Source of the DNA: Persicitalea sp038242095
GTDB lineage: Bacteria; Bacteroidota; Bacteroidia; Cytophagales; Spirosomataceae
Assembly: GCA_038242095.1 (NCBI GenBank)
Contig: JBBSSJ010000004.1
Location: 1 to 40,972, forward strand
Reading direction: 5' to 3'
DNA length: 40,972 nt
The notes under the pieces were generated by a model that saw only the letters and a list, made by a program, of their open reading frames with translations, searched no databases and was not told the origin of the DNA. How positions within the stretch are numbered: the first letter of the stretch is position 1; each line of letters begins with the position of its first letter. This document shows, piece by piece, positions 1-7,696 of the stretch. The translations under genes were made by a program, and so were the position numbers.

Positions 1-591
1 CACCATGATGATGGTCGTGCCCGCCTCATTGAGTTGCTTGAGCAGGTTCATCACTTCCTCGCCATTTTTGGAGTCGAGGTTACCCGTCGGCTCATCCGCC
101 AGGATGATTTTGGGCGTGGCCACCACGGCGCGGGCAATGGCCGTGCGCTGCTGCTGGCCGCCGGAGAGTTGCTGCGGGAAGTGGTTGCGGCGGTGCATCA
201 TGCTCATGCGCTCGAGGGCCGCTTCCACGCGCTGCTTCCGCTCATCGGGGGGCGTGTTGAGGTAGAGCAGCGGCAATTCCACGTTTTCAAAAACGGTCAA
301 TTCGTCGATCAGGTTGAAGCTCTGGAACACGAAGCCGATGTTGCCCTTACGGATCTGCGCCCGCTGCCGCTCCGACATATTGGCCACCTCAGTTTCGTAG
401 AAGCCGTAGGAGCCTTCGCTGGGGTTATCTAGCAAGCCCAGGATGTTCAGCAGCGTGGATTTGCCGCAGCCCGAAGGACCCATGATGGCCACGAATTCGC
501 CGTCCTTGATTTCAAGGTCAATGCCGTTGAGGGCGGTGGTTTCCACTTCTTCGGTAGAGAATATTTTTTGGAGGTTTTTGATGTCAAGCAT
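1..591 (-). CDS. ABC transporter ATP-binding protein (MacB/LolD type), 3' end outside window
   Basis: This is the nucleotide-binding subunit of an ABC exporter at the inner membrane. The first 197 codons are present and the C-terminal tail runs off the left edge. The visible order is Walker A GPSGCGKST (about residues 37-45), Q-loop in NIGFVFQSFNL, signature LSGGQQQRTAIARA, Walker B IILADEPTGNLDS, then the start of the H-loop region (TTIIMV) at the edge. The long insert before the signature and the NLDS motif are typical of the MacB/LolD/FtsE branch, which pairs with FtsX-like permeases. It lies 85 bp downstream of the HlyD adaptor gene on the same strand, so the two probably form one operon with permease genes beyond the window. 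The ATG at 589-591 is the only start that gives the usual MLDIKNLQK opening. Confidence 0.93.
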   Translation of the reverse strand, partial: MLDIKNLQKIFSTEEVETTALNGIDLEIKDGEFVAIMGPSGCGKSTLLNILGLLDNPSEGSYGFYETEVANMSERQRAQIRKGNIGFVFQSFNLIDELTVFENVELPLLYLNTPPDERKQRVEAALERMSMMHRRNHFPQQLSGGQQQRTAIARAVVATPKIILADEPTGNLDSKNGEEVMNLLKQLNEAGTTIIMV

Positions 592-623
592 TTTTATTTG
601 GTTGGTTTAGCGGTTGATATATT

Positions 624-676
624 TCTCGCAAAGACGCGAAGGCTGCGCACTAAACTAGCTTTGCGCCTTTGCGAGA
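624..676. repeat. Inverted repeat between the HlyD and ABC genes
   Basis: TCTCGCAAAG at 624-633 is answered by CTTTGCGAGA at 667-676, and the pairing extends inward with a few mismatches to give a stem of about 19 bp around a short loop. It starts directly at the stop codon of the HlyD gene. There is no T-run, so it looks less like an intrinsic terminator than like an mRNA-stabilising or REP-like intergenic element. This type of cgcaaag-rich repeat is common between genes in many genomes, but I cannot check its copy number here. Confidence 0.55.
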
Positions 677-1990
677 TTAAAATTCTAGGACCTCATTATC
701 TCCGAAGTTCTCGTATGAGCTTGTAATGACTTTCTCACCCGGCTTCAATCCTTCCAGCACTTCGTAAAATTCAGGATTTTTACGGCCCAACGTGATGTTG
801 CGCTTGGTGGCGCGGTTGCCTTGTTTTTCTACTACGTACACCCAATTGCCGCCCGTATCGGAGAAGAAACCCCCGACGGGGAGCAGCGTTGCCTTCGAGG
901 GCTGGCCGAGTTGGAGGCGAATCGGGGCCGACTGGCCGCGCTTGATGCGTTCGGGCGCGCCTTTCGTAAAGCGCATATCGACTTCAAAGCGACCACTGCG
1001 TACTTCGGGATAAATCTTCACGATTTCCAGGCCGTAGGGCTGTCCGTCGAAATCGAGGCTACCCGCCAGGCCCACGAAAATCCGGGAAATGTAGTGTTCG
1101 TCCACGTCCACGCGCATTTTGAAGCCGTCGAGATCGTCGATTTGGCCGATGTTTTGGCCTTGATTGATGTTCGAGCCGACTTCCACGTTCATCGAAGAAA
1201 GCAGGCCGCGCACCGGAGCCTTTACGACCAGGTTATCCAGTGTCTGTCGCCAAAGGGCCACGTTTTTCTGGGTATTGGCAAGGGTACCTTCCAATTGGGT
1301 AATCTGCATTTTGGCATTTTCTTCCTGATATTTCTGCGATTCGATCTCAATGTCACGCTGTTGCACGAGACGCTCGTAGTCGCGCTTGGTTTTGAGGTAA
1401 TCGGCCTCGGCAATAACCTTGTCGTGGTAGAGTTGCTCGTTGCGCAGGTGGGCATCTTTGGCCTGGGCGGTCTGGAAGTCCAGATCGCTGAGCGCCTTTT
1501 GAAGGTTAAAACGCTCGACGCGCAGTCGTTGCCGGGTATTTTGCAGGTCGTTCACCAGACGGCTGGCCTCCGTTTCCGATTGCAGGAAGTTGAGCTTCAG
1601 GCTTTGGTTTTCGAGTTTTAGCAGCACCTCGCCTTCCTTCACCATGTTGCCGCCTTCCACCATTTTTTGGGTGACGTAGCCGCCTACGATGGCATCGAGT
1701 TGGATCGTCTTGAGCGGTTGCACGACGCCCGTCACGACGATGAATTCATCGAACTCGCCCTGACTGACGGTAGAAATCGTTACCTTGTCCTTATCAGCGT
1801 TGTACTTGGAGCGTTTGTCGGCCCAAATGAGTTGATACATAACAAAACCCAGTAATAAAGTGCCCGCCACGACATAGCCGATGCGCCTGGGGTTCCAGAA
1901 TTTTTTCTTTTTGCCCTTGTCCATGCCGGATTGGCTGAGGGTGGCGTCGGGCATTTTGCCGAAGGGTGAGGGTTTTAAGTCGGTGGCCAT
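677..1990 (-). CDS. HlyD-family efflux periplasmic adaptor subunit
   Basis: This 437-residue protein is a membrane-fusion (adaptor) subunit that links an inner-membrane ABC exporter to the outer membrane. It has a basic cytoplasmic N-terminus (KKKKFW), one membrane anchor at about residues 35-55, and a biotinyl-lipoyl-like half around residues 85-110. A long coiled-coil hairpin covers about residues 120-235. The second lipoyl half follows (VVKAPVRGLLSSMNVEVGS), then beta-barrel and membrane-proximal domains ending in GLKPGEKVITSSYENFGD. This matches the MacA/HlyD layout and length. The gene is first in a leftward operon with the ABC ATPase. Its upstream region has a sigma-54-like promoter and a dyad, and a sigma-54 activator gene is divergent, so activator-dependent control is likely (inference). 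Confidence 0.92.
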   Translation of the reverse strand: MATDLKPSPFGKMPDATLSQSGMDKGKKKKFWNPRRIGYVVAGTLLLGFVMYQLIWADKRSKYNADKDKVTISTVSQGEFDEFIVVTGVVQPLKTIQLDAIVGGYVTQKMVEGGNMVKEGEVLLKLENQSLKLNFLQSETEASRLVNDLQNTRQRLRVERFNLQKALSDLDFQTAQAKDAHLRNEQLYHDKVIAEADYLKTKRDYERLVQQRDIEIESQKYQEENAKMQITQLEGTLANTQKNVALWRQTLDNLVVKAPVRGLLSSMNVEVGSNINQGQNIGQIDDLDGFKMRVDVDEHYISRIFVGLAGSLDFDGQPYGLEIVKIYPEVRSGRFEVDMRFTKGAPERIKRGQSAPIRLQLGQPSKATLLPVGGFFSDTGGNWVYVVEKQGNRATKRNITLGRKNPEFYEVLEGLKPGEKVITSSYENFGDNEVLEF

Positions 1991-2097
1991 TTATTTAGTG
2001 GAGAGTTGAAAGTTAAAAGTTGAGAGTAGAATCGGGGTCGCCCGAGCGATGCCTTTAATTTCTTTTTTATTTTCAGGTATGTATTTGACAGAGTATG

Positions 2098-2113
2098 TTC
2101 AATCCTTATGCCA
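2098..2113 (-). promoter_or_regulatory. Candidate sigma-54 (-24/-12) promoter of the HlyD-ABC operon
   Basis: Read leftward, the sequence is TGGCATA-AGGA-TTGAA. The -24 part matches the sigma-54 consensus TGGCAY exactly, and the -12 part TTGAA differs from TTGCA at one base; the GG of -24 is at 2111-2112. A transcript would start near 2087, about 97 nt before the HlyD ATG. A sigma-54 activator gene lies divergently, with a dyad site about 85 bp upstream, which is the usual activator distance. The promoter call is an inference from sequence match and context. Confidence 0.5.
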
Positions 2114-2188
2114 GAAGACTGGTACTTCATTAAAGTTCTGGTTTACAGTAGTCTTTTATTTATTCGGAAGTGATTTACTGTTCATTAT

Positions 2189-2223
2189 CGGACACCGTTG
2201 TCCGGCAGCGGACAGTCAGGACA
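2189..2223. promoter_or_regulatory. Repeated TGTCCG/CGGACA dyads, likely activator binding site
   Basis: Hexamers in alternating orientation lie at 4-bp spacing: CGGACA (2189-2194), TGTCCG (2199-2204) and CGGACA (2209-2214), followed by a weaker AGGACA (2218-2223). Neighbouring hexamers form two overlapping 16-bp dyads, including TGTCCG-N4-CGGACA at 2199-2214. The cluster is centred about 85-95 bp upstream of the sigma-54-like promoter of the HlyD operon and about 150 bp before the regulator's start codon. This suits the enhancer site of the NtrC-type protein encoded alongside. The rest of the 365-bp divergent spacer (1991-2355) shows only short AT-rich direct repeats near 2000-2026. Confidence 0.55.
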
Positions 2224-2355
2224 AATGGGCGTTTTCCTAACCTTTTCCTTATTAATCCCTTAGCAAATGCCGCTTTTATCGGCATATTTATTGAACACGA
2301 TATCTTAAATCAAACCCCTTTGTGCCTTCAGACCTCTGAAGGCCAACCGATACCC

Positions 2356-3711
2356 ATGCTCCTCTCCGAAACCAAATTACTCATAGTCGATGACGATGTG
2401 GACGTTTTAAGCGCCGCCAAACTGCTGCTGAAACGCCACTTCAAGCAAGTCGATATTGAGAAGAATCCCGAAAAAATACCATTCTTGCTCAACAATGGCG
2501 CTTACGACGCCATTCTGCTCGACATGAACTTTACGCGCGATGTCAGCAGCGGGCGCGAAGGCTTTCAGTGGCTCGATCGGATCCTGGATCACTCGCCTAA
2601 AATGACCGTCATTATGGTGACTGCCTACGGTGATGTGGAAATGGCGGTGCGGGCTATCAAGGCCGGAGCCACCGATTTTGTGCTGAAACCCTGGGAAAAC
2701 GATAAGTTGCTCGCCACGCTGGAAAAGGCCCTGATCGGAAAAGGCGAGGAGGAAAATACGGATACCACCGCCGCCCGTAAGTCTTTCAAAAACAACCTCA
2801 TTGCCGAAAGTATCGCCATGCGTAACGTGTTGGATACCGCTGAGCGCGTGGCGCCCACCGATGCCAACGTTATTATTTTGGGCGACAATGGTACGGGTAA
2901 AACGCAACTGGCCAGGTACATTCACGATCGCTCGAAACGCGACCAAAAGCCCTTTGTCTGCGTGGATTTGGGCGCTTTGAGCGAAAATCTGTTCGAAAGC
3001 GAACTCTTCGGCCATGTGAAGGGCGCGTTTACCGATGCCCGTGACGACCGGGTCGGTCGCTTCGAGGAAGCGCAGGGCGGCACCATATTTTTGGACGAAA
3101 TCGGTAATCTGCCGCTGGCGTTGCAATCGAAGTTGTTAACCGTGATTCAGGAGCGACAAGTGACGCGGGTGGGGTCCAACAAACCCGTGGCGGTGGATGT
3201 ACGGCTGCTGTGCGCCACCAACCGCGACATCGAAAAGATGGTGGCCCAAAACGAATTCCGGCAGGACCTGCTCTACCGCATCAATACCATCGAACTTGAA
3301 CTCCCGCCCCTGCGCGAACGCCCCGACGACATCGCTCCGCTGGCGGAATACTATCTGAAAGAATTTAGAAAAAAATACAACCGCCCGGTCACTGGCATCA
3401 GTCCACCACTCCTTAGAAAAATGCAACAGTATGATTGGCCCGGTAACATTCGCGAGTTGCAGCACGCCATCGAGCGGGCCGTAATTTTGTCGCAGGAAAA
3501 AGTATTGCAACCCGACGATATGTTTCTGAAGAATGTGAGCTCCGCCGATGCTACCGCTGCTTCGGCTACCGCCTTCGACCTGGAAGACATGGAGAAAAAC
3601 ATGATCGTGAAAGCCCTCAAACGCTACAACGGCAACATAACCGACACCGCCCGCGAACTGGGTTTGAGCCGGGCAGCGCTGTACCGAAGGTTAGAGAAGT
3701 ATGGGCTTTAA
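2356..3711 (+). CDS. NtrC-family sigma-54-dependent response regulator
   Basis: This 451-residue protein is an enhancer-binding activator for RNA polymerase carrying sigma-54. The N-terminal receiver domain (about residues 5-125) has the acidic pair DDD, the phospho-Asp in AILLDMNF and the conserved K in DFVLKPWE. The central AAA+ domain has Walker A GDNGTGKTQ, the sigma-54 contact loop ESELFGHVKGAFTDA (GAFTDA in place of GAFTGA), Walker B GTIFLDEIGNL and the arginine finger region RLLCATNRD. The C-terminus carries a Fis-type helix-turn-helix (NITDTARELGLSRAALYRRL). An in-frame upstream extension to 2170 lacks family similarity and crosses the dyad site, so the ATG at 2356, which opens directly into the receiver domain, is chosen. 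It is divergent from the HlyD-ABC operon, its probable target. No cognate kinase gene is adjacent. Its stop overlaps the convergent CrtA-like gene by 4 bp. Confidence 0.93.
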   Translation: MLLSETKLLIVDDDVDVLSAAKLLLKRHFKQVDIEKNPEKIPFLLNNGAYDAILLDMNFTRDVSSGREGFQWLDRILDHSPKMTVIMVTAYGDVEMAVRAIKAGATDFVLKPWENDKLLATLEKALIGKGEEENTDTTAARKSFKNNLIAESIAMRNVLDTAERVAPTDANVIILGDNGTGKTQLARYIHDRSKRDQKPFVCVDLGALSENLFESELFGHVKGAFTDARDDRVGRFEEAQGGTIFLDEIGNLPLALQSKLLTVIQERQVTRVGSNKPVAVDVRLLCATNRDIEKMVAQNEFRQDLLYRINTIELELPPLRERPDDIAPLAEYYLKEFRKKYNRPVTGISPPLLRKMQQYDWPGNIRELQHAIERAVILSQEKVLQPDDMFLKNVSSADATAASATAFDLEDMEKNMIVKALKRYNGNITDTARELGLSRAALYRRLEKYGL

Positions 3712-4409
3712 AAAATCTTCCCATCCGTTGCCACGGGCTTAAATCGGGCGAAGAGTTCTTCGCGGTACCAGCCGCGTTGGCGGGTTTTCTGCACGATTTC
3801 TTTGTGGCCGGGCTGTTGGTAGGCAAATTTTTTCAAGGACTGTACGCTGTCCCACACGCTGATCGTCGCCTGCTGGGTGACGGGATTCTCGCCGATGCCC
3901 AGCGCCAGCAACACGCCCTCCGATTTGGCCAGCGAAGCGTGGGCCTTTGGAACGTGCCGCCAAAAATCCCATAATTTCCCGAGGTTGATCTTGGCCCGCG
4001 TCAGCACGACGACCGGCCCGTCGGTACTTTGGTTATCGGGTCCGGCTACCGTAAAAGGCTCCGCGCCATCCCACTGGCCGTGCGATTGGATGGGCAGCAT
4101 CTTGATCGTGTAGTACTCCGAAGCGCGGTCGGCATAATCGTGGAAAAGGGACGAAGCAAAAAAAGCGTCGGCCTGGTGGTCGTTTTCCCAGTGCGCCAGG
4201 AACGTGTACTGTCCAAAATCGGGCGTGAGGTCGAAGCCGTTGCGGCCACAGCCCAGCATGCGGCCGAAGGCCGCGCCGGGCGGGTCTTGCAAAGAGCGAC
4301 TCCCCATTTGCCCAAAGGCCCACCACCGCTGGCCGGGGGCGAATTTGAAAATGGTAAAGGTCGTGATCGAGCGGGAAGAATCGTAAGGTTCGAGTGTGCG
4401 GAAGGCCAT
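3708..4409 (-). CDS. Spheroidene monooxygenase-like protein (CrtA family)
   Basis: The 233 residues align in general pattern with the CrtA/spheroidene monooxygenase family, which is about this long. Shared features are the opening TTFTIFKF, WWAFGQMG near residue 30, LGCGRNGFDLTPDF, FLAHWEND, a central VVLTRAKINLGKLWDFWRHVP, GIGENPVTQQATISVWDS and the C-terminal GWYREELFARF. In purple bacteria CrtA oxidises acyclic carotenoids; in Bacteroidota such genes occur apart from phototrophy and the substrate is unknown. There is no signal peptide, so it is probably cytoplasmic. It is convergent with the sigma-54 regulator (4-bp overlap) and 53 bp downstream of a same-strand ABC ATPase gene. The family call is fairly secure; the carotenoid role here is not. 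Confidence 0.7.
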   Translation of the reverse strand: MAFRTLEPYDSSRSITTFTIFKFAPGQRWWAFGQMGSRSLQDPPGAAFGRMLGCGRNGFDLTPDFGQYTFLAHWENDHQADAFFASSLFHDYADRASEYYTIKMLPIQSHGQWDGAEPFTVAGPDNQSTDGPVVVLTRAKINLGKLWDFWRHVPKAHASLAKSEGVLLALGIGENPVTQQATISVWDSVQSLKKFAYQQPGHKEIVQKTRQRGWYREELFARFKPVATDGKIF

Positions 4410-4462
4410 GCGTGGGTTGGGTTACTTGGGTCGGAATTTAAAACGCCGTTCTTGTTAGATTG

Positions 4463-5089
4463 TTAGCCTTCCAGTACAATCCGGTTGGGAAATTCTGCTT
4501 TCAGGCGCTGGTCGTGCGTTACGACCACCAGGCTGGCTCCGATTGCCTGGGATTGCTCGCGCAGCAATTTTACGACGCGGCGGCAGTTGCCATCGTCGAG
4601 GCTGGCCGTGGGTTCATCGGCCAGGATTACGGCCGGGTCGTTCATCAGCGCCCGCGCGATGCTCACCCGCTGTTGTTCCCCCTGACTGAGCTGGTGGTTT
4701 TTTTGGGACAACAGCGCCGCGAAACCCAGCGTTTCGGCCAGGGCCTTGGCTTTGTCCTGCTTTTTATCCGCCAGGTAGTTCGCAATGAGAATATTGTCCA
4801 GCACATCGAGCGAACGCACAAAATGGGCCCGCTGGTAAATAATCCCGAGCCGTTGCGCCCGCACCCGCGCCGTGGCAGCAGGTGAAAGCTGTCGCCACGA
4901 TTGCCCGTCGAGCCTGATCTCACCCGATTGTGGTTGCAGCAACAGCGCCAGCAGGTGCAGGAGCGTTGTTTTGCCGCTGCCCGATTGCCCCAGAATCAGT
5001 AAAGCATCGCCCCCTGCGCAACGGAGATCGGGAAAAGCGAAGGTTTTTTGGGGAGAATAGGCGAACGTGAGATCCTGGCTGGCAAACAT
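4463..5089 (-). CDS. Lone ABC transporter ATP-binding protein
   Basis: This is a compact 208-residue ATPase with Walker A GQSGSGKTT (about residues 33-41), a Q-loop in LGIIYQRAHF, the variant signature LSQGEQQRVSIARA, Walker B AVILADEPTASLDD and the H-loop VVVTHD. The length and the LSQGEQQ signature put it in the LolD/MacB-type branch used for lipoprotein or macrolide export. No permease gene is next to it, so its partner must be encoded elsewhere. The downstream neighbour on the same strand is the CrtA-like gene. The ATG at 5087-5089 gives a normal N-terminus (MFASQDLTFAYSPQ). Confidence 0.9.
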   Translation of the reverse strand: MFASQDLTFAYSPQKTFAFPDLRCAGGDALLILGQSGSGKTTLLHLLALLLQPQSGEIRLDGQSWRQLSPAATARVRAQRLGIIYQRAHFVRSLDVLDNILIANYLADKKQDKAKALAETLGFAALLSQKNHQLSQGEQQRVSIARALMNDPAVILADEPTASLDDGNCRRVVKLLREQSQAIGASLVVVTHDQRLKAEFPNRIVLEG

Positions 5090-5287
5090 GCGACGGAGTG
5101 TGGTGACTTTTTCGGTAAAAATAAAGAACTTTCGGCGTTACGGAAAGAACGGCCGGATTCGCGGTACGGGCGGCGGGACAAAATCGGGCTTTCAGCAAAT
5201 AAAGTGCCGGGATGATCGTTCACAGAGGAAGAAATACCAAAAAAGACCTTCAATTTAAAAAATACTGCCCGGAAGCGGCAGCCATCT

Positions 5288-6298
5288 ATGCGAATGATTT
5301 TTGTGAGATACCGGAAAACCTCAATTACTGCTTCGGTCTTGACGGCCTTGATTTTTAGTAGTTTGAGCGTTAGTGCGCAGTTCAGTGGTAGATTCGTACC
5401 ATACTCTACAGTATCAGTGGGCGTGGGTACCTCCAGCTACTACGGTGACCTGGCCTCTTACCGCCGGGTAGCATCGTCGACCTTCGGCATGATGCGCTGG
5501 AATTTTACAGCCAATTATACCCGCCACTTCACCGACCGTCTGGCGGCTCGGGCTTCCTTTACCTGGGCCCGCATCGCGGGTGATGACTACACTGTGAATC
5601 GCAAGGGGCAGAATGAATTCTATTTTGCCCGAAATCTCCATTTTCGTAATGATTTGAAAGAGTTCGCGCTGATGGGGATTTACAAAATTATTCCCGATAA
5701 CCGCAGCTACGATCGGCGTCCACAGATTAGTCCGTACGTATTTCTGGGCATTGGCGCGATGGCTCACAACCCGATGGCCCGCGTACCCGATATCGAAGGC
5801 GACCGCTGGCAAAAATTGCAGCCGCTGGGTACCGAAGGGCAGGGAAGCCCCAACGGGCCGAAAGAGTACTCGTTGGTACAGTTGGCCATTCCATTGGGCG
5901 TGGGCGTTCGGTATAAGCTCAGCTCCCGCTTCGACGTATCAGCTGAGCTGGGCTTCCGCTTTACTAGCACGGACTATCTTGACGATGTCCACGACACGTA
6001 TGCCGATCCTAATATTCTGAAAAATGATCTGGCGCGCACTTTTGCCAACCGCTCGGCCGAGCCCACCGCTGCTCGTAAAGGTGGTGATCGCACCAATATA
6101 CTGCGCGATTTCATCGCGACTAGCTATGGGCTTACCGATCCTGGTATCGATCCTTTCGTGGCCATTCAGCAAACGGAGTTTACTAGTCCAGGTAACATGC
6201 GTGGTGCTAACCCCCAAAGGAATGACACATACCTGCTGGGGACCATCCACCTAACCTACGTATTGGGTACGCCAATTAAGTGTCCACCTCTAAAATAA
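5288..6298 (+). CDS. Outer-membrane beta-barrel protein, DUF6089-like
   Basis: This 336-residue exported protein has a signal peptide of about 30 residues ending in LSVSAQ. The mature part is rich in alternating hydrophobic/aromatic strands (VSVGVGTSSYYGDLASY, MMRWNFTANYTRHFTDRLAARASF, LVQLAIPLGVGVRYKLSSRFDVSAELGFRFTSTDYLDDV), the pattern of a small outer-membrane barrel. The GTSSYYGDL and TDYLDDV motifs are those I associate with DUF6089 proteins of Bacteroidota, whose function is unknown. The following gene (6328-7011) is a paralogue 29 bp downstream, so the two are probably co-transcribed. An ATG six bases later (5294) is an equally possible start. Confidence 0.82.
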   Translation: MRMIFVRYRKTSITASVLTALIFSSLSVSAQFSGRFVPYSTVSVGVGTSSYYGDLASYRRVASSTFGMMRWNFTANYTRHFTDRLAARASFTWARIAGDDYTVNRKGQNEFYFARNLHFRNDLKEFALMGIYKIIPDNRSYDRRPQISPYVFLGIGAMAHNPMARVPDIEGDRWQKLQPLGTEGQGSPNGPKEYSLVQLAIPLGVGVRYKLSSRFDVSAELGFRFTSTDYLDDVHDTYADPNILKNDLARTFANRSAEPTAARKGGDRTNILRDFIATSYGLTDPGIDPFVAIQQTEFTSPGNMRGANPQRNDTYLLGTIHLTYVLGTPIKCPPLK

Positions 6299-6327
6299 GT
6301 TGGCGGAACTCCTAAAATCTTAAAATC

Positions 6328-7011
6328 ATAGACTCACTAGCCCATTTCCGCGCATTCGGTTCATTATTTGCCCTACTTTGGCTTCTGAGCCAAGGCGCCA
6401 CGGCACAAAAAATTGAAATCGGGGCCAGTGCGGGAGCGCTCAACTACAAGGGCGACATTTCGCCCACCTTCAACCCGCGATTCCTGAAGCCGGGCGGGAG
6501 CCTTTTCTTTCGCTATAACCTCAGCCGGGCGGTGACTTTCCGGGCCGAGGTCATGCGGGGCAGTATCACGGGCAACGATACTTACAGCAAAGATCCTTTT
6601 CAGAAGGTCCGTAACCTTTCCTTCGATACCAAAATGTCGGAAGGTAGCCTGGTGACGGAGTTTAACTTTTTAAATTACCAGGAAAGTCGCCACGCCATCA
6701 ACTGGACGCCCTACGTTTTTGCGGGATTGGCCTACGCACGCTTCAAGCCCGATCCCAAAACGCTCGATTATAAAACCTCCGGTATCGTGATTCCCTACGG
6801 CGTGGGCGTTAAGTACCAAATTAACCGGCCGTGGAGCATTGGTCTGGAATACGGCACCCGCAAAACCTTCACCGATTACCTCGATAATACGGGCGGACCT
6901 TCCGCATCGACCGTCAAGCTCGAGCAGGCCGACCCCACAACCAAGGATACCTACTACTACATCGGCTTCTCGGTGAGCTATACTTTCTACCGAATCGTTT
7001 GTCCTGAATAA
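6328..7011 (+). CDS. Second DUF6089-like outer-membrane barrel, no ATG start visible
   Basis: This is a paralogue of the preceding barrel: it shares YKGDISP near the mature N-terminus, FTDYLDNTGG near the C-terminus and the closing YYIGFSVSYTFYRIVCPE. The first ATG/GTG/TTG in frame is the GTG at 6532, which would remove the signal peptide and the first strands. The open frame continues upstream through a clear signal sequence (SLFALLWLLSQGATAQ) back to a TAA at 6313-6315. No ATG exists in this stretch in any forward frame. The best-placed initiator is ATA at 6328-6330, where an ATG would be expected. Either a rare start is used, the start codon has mutated from ATG, or the base call is wrong. 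The listed start is therefore the ATA; about 227 residues. Confidence 0.7.
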   Translation: MDSLAHFRAFGSLFALLWLLSQGATAQKIEIGASAGALNYKGDISPTFNPRFLKPGGSLFFRYNLSRAVTFRAEVMRGSITGNDTYSKDPFQKVRNLSFDTKMSEGSLVTEFNFLNYQESRHAINWTPYVFAGLAYARFKPDPKTLDYKTSGIVIPYGVGVKYQINRPWSIGLEYGTRKTFTDYLDNTGGPSASTVKLEQADPTTKDTYYYIGFSVSYTFYRIVCPE

Positions 7012-7015
7012 TCCC

Positions 7016-7023
7016 TAGATTTG
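7016..7023 (+). promoter_or_regulatory. Bacteroidota -7 box before the DUF2911 gene
   Basis: TAGATTTG matches the Bacteroidota -7 consensus TAnnTTTG and lies 18 bp before the ATG at 7042. No well-spaced -33 TTTG is present, so this is a weak call. Confidence 0.3.
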
Positions 7024-7041
7024 TGGAAAAGCCGTTTTTCC

Positions 7042-7602
7042 ATGAATAAAAAGCTACTCCTCTTTTCCGGGGCAGGCCTGCTGATCATCATACTGATTTT
7101 TTTGGGCCGGGAACGTTACACAAAATCGTTTAGCCCCTCGGCTACTGCCATGTATGACAGCGCCGGGCTTTCCGTCCAAGTTGAATACTGCCAGCCGCGC
7201 AAAAAAGGTCGCCTGATCTTTGGACGCGAAACCGACCAGGCACTCGTTCCTTACGGCAAGGTATGGCGCACCGGGGCCAACGAAGCTACCCTCATCACCT
7301 TCGGACAGGATACCCGGGTAGGCGATACGGCCGTACCAGCTGGTACTTACTCGCTTTGGTCCATTCCCGGCCCGGCCAAATGGCAACTTGTGCTCAACCG
7401 TGAAACCGGCCAATGGGGTACGCAATACAACGACGGTAAGGATTTGGCGCGCATCCCGATTCCGATCCGGATCAAAACCAGGGTAAACGAAAATTTCAAA
7501 ATCTACTTTGAACCATTACCCGCCGGAGCCAATATGATCCTGAATTGGGACCAAACCGAAGCGGTAGTGCCGTTGCAGGCAGCGGGCCAAGTGTCTGACT
7601 GA
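7042..7602 (+). CDS. DUF2911 domain protein, membrane-anchored or exported
   Basis: The 186-residue protein starts with a short basic stretch and a hydrophobic segment (LLLFSGAGLLIIILIFLG), which is a signal anchor or signal peptide. The rest is a DUF2911 domain: VEYCQPRKKGRLIFG, LVPYGKVWRTGANEATLITF, AGTYSLWSIPG and WQLVLNRETGQWGTQY are the diagnostic motifs. The family is common in Bacteroidota and has no established biochemical function. A longer frame opens at TTG 7021, but that codon lies within the promoter-like box, and the ATG at 7042 gives the better signal sequence. It follows the barrel pair on the same strand by 30 bp. Confidence 0.87.
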   Translation: MNKKLLLFSGAGLLIIILIFLGRERYTKSFSPSATAMYDSAGLSVQVEYCQPRKKGRLIFGRETDQALVPYGKVWRTGANEATLITFGQDTRVGDTAVPAGTYSLWSIPGPAKWQLVLNRETGQWGTQYNDGKDLARIPIPIRIKTRVNENFKIYFEPLPAGANMILNWDQTEAVVPLQAAGQVSD

Positions 7603-7613
7603 AAGTATATTGG

Positions 7614-7637
7614 TTAGCTGTTTAGCTGTTTAGTTGT
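7614..7637. repeat. Short tandem repeat, 8 bp x 3
   Basis: TTAGCTGT is repeated twice exactly and once as TTAGTTGT, head to tail, in the gap between the DUF2911 and protease genes. It could vary in copy number by slippage, but nothing shows that it affects either gene. Confidence 0.6.
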
Positions 7638-7696
7638 TCAGGCCACTTTGGGAACCTACAAATGCCGGCCGCACTTGCCCTTCCTCCTCCTATAAT

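Noticed and set aside
821..1621. Long open frame on the + strand (266 codons) opposite the HlyD gene
   Set aside because: It is the shadow of a GC-rich coding strand; no domain or start context, while the minus-strand HlyD protein is full length.
7614..7637. CRISPR-like or direct-repeat array
   Set aside because: Only three 8-bp units without spacers; a simple tandem repeat.
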